Assembly: GCA_932521025.1 (NCBI GenBank)
Contig: OW051472.1
Location: 682,001-746,000 of the forward strand
DNA from: Oscheius onirici
Lineage: Eukaryota; Nematoda; Chromadorea; Rhabditida; Rhabditidae
DNA: 64,000 nt
Direction: 5' to 3'
The notes beneath the pieces are model-generated. The model did not search any database and was not told the DNA's origin. It worked only from the letters and a program-made list of their open reading frames with translations. This document shows, piece by piece, positions 61,428-64,000 of the stretch. The translations under genes were made by a program, and so were the position numbers. The first letter of the stretch is position 1. Every line of letters starts with the position of its first letter.

Positions 61428-62347
61428 ATGTCCTCTGAACGGCAGCCTTCCAGAGGCTACAGTACTACTACAACTTTTCCGGTGGAGACTATAAGAAATT
61501 GGAGCTTGGAGATGGGAGCTATTGGTGAGTCTTTTGTGTCCTCAAGAAGGGGTTATGAACTGGGTAAATATTGGAATGGTCGGGAGCAGAATGTTGCAGT
61601 CTCTGTCTCTCATAACTTTCTTCCAGTAGACGAGCCCCAGCTCCGTCCCGACTTTATCGACGCCCTTCGCGTCCTCTTCGACATCCTAGACACCAGAAGA
61701 TGTGGCCGAGTCAGCTACGAAACAGTGAGTTAACTCTCCCATCCCCATTCCCGCCGCAACCAGCCTCATTAACCCAATGTCTTGTACTGGATCCTCTTTG
61801 GATACATTTCCCCCGCGAGAGGCGTCGTTTTCACGCCATAAACTTCCTCTAGCTCTCACTTTAGCCGCAATCCTTTCTTTAAGTCAAACAGCCCTTTTAC
61901 GTTTGTTTAACTGAGTCAGGGGTGAAAAGAGAGAAAGGGTCATGATTCTGTCATTTTTGGGGGAAGAGTTGAATCAGTGAGTGAGTCAGGGGACAGAGAG
62001 ACTAGAACTAATTTCTGTCGCTGTCCTTGATGTTTTCTCGCTTCCCTTCTCCTAAGCAAGAGTGCAAATAGCCAGTAATTAGGAGGCCGGAAGAGCTCAG
62101 AACTTGTCCGAATACTGAACAAGCCCACTATGGCTCTGTCTCTGAACCTTATTGTATAGCGAACTGTCCTCTGTACTGCGAGCATGCAGGTGTTCTGTCC
62201 AGCTGCAGCCCTTTTTTGACCCTCTAGTCCGTTCAGAACTTCCCCTCTTTTCAGATCTGCTCCCGATTTGGTGAACTACCTCGTGGAAATCTACCTCCTA
62301 GCTTCTTGCAGTGTGTTGGGAAAGTCGCTTCTCCAGACGGGTGAGTC

Positions 62348-62434
<87 letters not shown>

Positions 62435-64000
62435 TAATACCACTCTCTCCGTGTCCAAAGGGGTGCAATTTAGTTTTTTGGCCAGACACAGCGGGGATTG
62501 TCTTAATACGACGAGTTTTGTCGTGACTGCTTGTTTCACGCCGGGATGCCTTCAGTCTCTTAATTATATGTGACTGGATCAGATTTTCTGTCTTTCCAGG
62601 TACCTCACATTCGACCGCTTCCTCCACGCCGTCCGGCTCGCCTACAGAGAGAGGGAGATCAACAATAACGTCCAGCCGGGCCTGACCAGAGTACAGAGCG
62701 AAGGACGGCTCAATTCTCAGGGGTACGTTCTATAGTTCTTAAGATGAGTTTTTCCAGCTCGGAGAGAAGAAAAATGCAACAACAGCATCCGACAATGGGC
62801 TTGAATGGCTTTGACCGCCGCTCACAGCAATTTGCCAGTCAACCGAGTCTGGCTGACAAGAGGTCACAACCGACAACTGTGAGTTTTTTGCCAGCGTGAC
62901 CTTAAAACTACCGTTTTGCAAAGTTTAGCAAAAAAATTGCAATTTTGGCCGCTTTGAGAGGTAAAGTTCGAGCTGTTTGATCCCAACTGTATGACAACTA
63001 AATTTTAGGCTCAGAATTCGAAAATAGACCTCAAAAGTCCAGAAGTAACTGAAAAAATGAGAGCCTTACAAATAGTCGTTGCGTACCGCGTCCATTTTAG
63101 GCCACGTTCGAGTTTTTGGCTGCGTATCTTTGGCTGAGTATCCAATGACTGCACTCCTTGTAGTCTAATTTTTCTCAGTAACTTCTGAACTGTCTACTAG
63201 TAGGCTCGTACTACGACCAAGTTCGGAGACGGATGACTATTCCTCGTAATTTTTGAGAACAAAAGATGGGTCGCTTCTAATTTGTGACTCACGGCATGTT
63301 TTGATATCAATAGCCGGTCATTGTTTTGGAAAAGCGCTCATTTACATACCAACTATCATTTTCCAGAGGGTATAGGACCAGTTGGAATTGTCTCTGAAAC
63401 TAGATAGTCAATTTTATAGTGCCGCTTTTCACACCCCCAAACATAGAGTGGTAGATTTATGTAGTCTCTTCCTGTCCATTCCCCACACACAGATCTTTTT
63501 TGGCCATCCAGCTGTGCAAACCACTGGATTTCTTCTTGAAAAAGACTATTTTCAGCCCATCAACAGTTACGCTCCTCTGCCCAGCTACTCAGAGTACGCA
63601 AATCTGTCAGGACTGGCTTCTCAGGATTCTCAGAGAGTTGTGATGCGACAGAAGAAGGTAAGGAAGGGTGACAGAGACCCCTTTACCAGTTCTTGTTCTT
63701 TCCCCTGTATGGTCTGTGTACATAGCCATAACTGGACATTTGGGGCCAGAAAAACGGACTCGACCTCTCCCTCCTGTTCCGGTCTTTTATAGACGGTTTT
63801 GACGGTCAATTGTACCCGAGGCTCCGCGGCCAAACCATATCTCGATTGTGGGCAATTGTGCCGTACCTTTCTTTTTTTTGGGTGAGGTGACTGAGAGACA
63901 GAAAGTTCAAAGACGGTTCCTCACCCCCATTTTACAAGCCATTCCCTGAACAAACACGCTCTTCCTGTGCTTCCCTTGTACTCTTTTACGACTTCTCTAC
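61428..64000 (+). CDS. suppressor APC domain-containing (SAPCD-like) protein, 5' part
   Basis: Exons 61428-61524, 61627-61724, 62255-62340, 62600-62722, 62758-62878 and 63556-63657 are in phase, giving 209 codons before a donor at 63658. The rest lies beyond the window. The central block has LRVLFDILDTRRCGRVSYE, FGELPRG...FLQC and GYLTFDRFLHAVRLA. This matches the suppressor-APC domain pattern (LFDILDD..GYV...., ELP.GVL, GYLTFERFV) of SAPCD2. After the domain the protein is polar, with QQQHP and Ser/Gln-rich parts, then PINSYAPLPSYSEYANLSG. Vertebrate SAPCD2 acts in cell polarity and spindle orientation. Intron 3 starts with a hexamer array. Confidence 0.82.
62347..62434. repeat. (GGGACA)n hexanucleotide array
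   Basis: About 14 copies in intron 3 of the SAPCD-like gene, starting seven bases after its GTGAGT donor; on the gene strand it reads (CAGGGA)n. Confidence 0.96.

Overview
The window is animal nuclear DNA. It carries spliced genes on both strands, many with introns of only 36-43 nt between GT donors and AG acceptors, and a eukaryotic-type tRNA. A compact invertebrate genome is certain. A nematode is the best guess, because of a two-CTLD secreted lectin, a LAPTM4-like four-TM protein with a KCCCG motif, PEBP and Ly6 gene clusters, and two genes spaced like an operon. The species cannot be named from this window. All exon maps are hand-built from splice signals and reading frame; each map used adds up to a whole number of codons unless stated.

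Layout. 0-2 kb: the 3' end of an unknown gene and two paralogous secreted six-cysteine peptides. 6.3-7.8 kb: a TATA-type promoter and a short neuropeptide-like precursor. 8.9-11.9 kb: a C-type lectin with two CTLDs and a 1.15-kb inverted-repeat element in one intron. 12.1-16.1 kb: a small unknown protein, a degraded gene, a second large inverted repeat and a membrane coiled-coil protein. 16.1-21.7 kb: a MITE-like element, then three PEBP genes with a tRNA-Gln inside one intron and a Ly6-like gene between two of them. 22.2-23.7 kb: a MaoC/2-enoyl-CoA hydratase-2 gene. 24.2-26.2 kb: a tRNA-headed SINE, a second Ly6-like gene and a Ly6 pseudogene. 26.4-27.8 kb: retroelement debris. 28.9-34.3 kb: a LAPTM4-like membrane protein and a convergent aminergic-type GPCR. 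34.3-40.3 kb: no confident gene.

40.3-57.8 kb is the most structured part. A NUP62-type nucleoporin has an FG domain built from tandemly amplified exons. It is followed by a UVRAG/ATG14-like gene and VPS41, both endolysosomal/autophagy trafficking proteins. The block from the NUP62 tail to VPS41 exon 9 was duplicated in tandem. One copy has decayed to a UVRAG 5' half and a VPS41 fragment and later received an LTR retrotransposon, and the paralogous empty site survives in the other copy. 57.8-61.4 kb is intergenic with an hAT-type MITE. 61.4-64 kb holds the 5' part of a SAPCD-like gene that runs off the window.

Across the window, introns and spacers are full of imperfect GAGACAGAGGGACAGAG/CTCTGTCTCTCTGACTC sequence and pure (GGGACA)n arrays. 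The arrays mostly begin just downstream of a 5' splice site.
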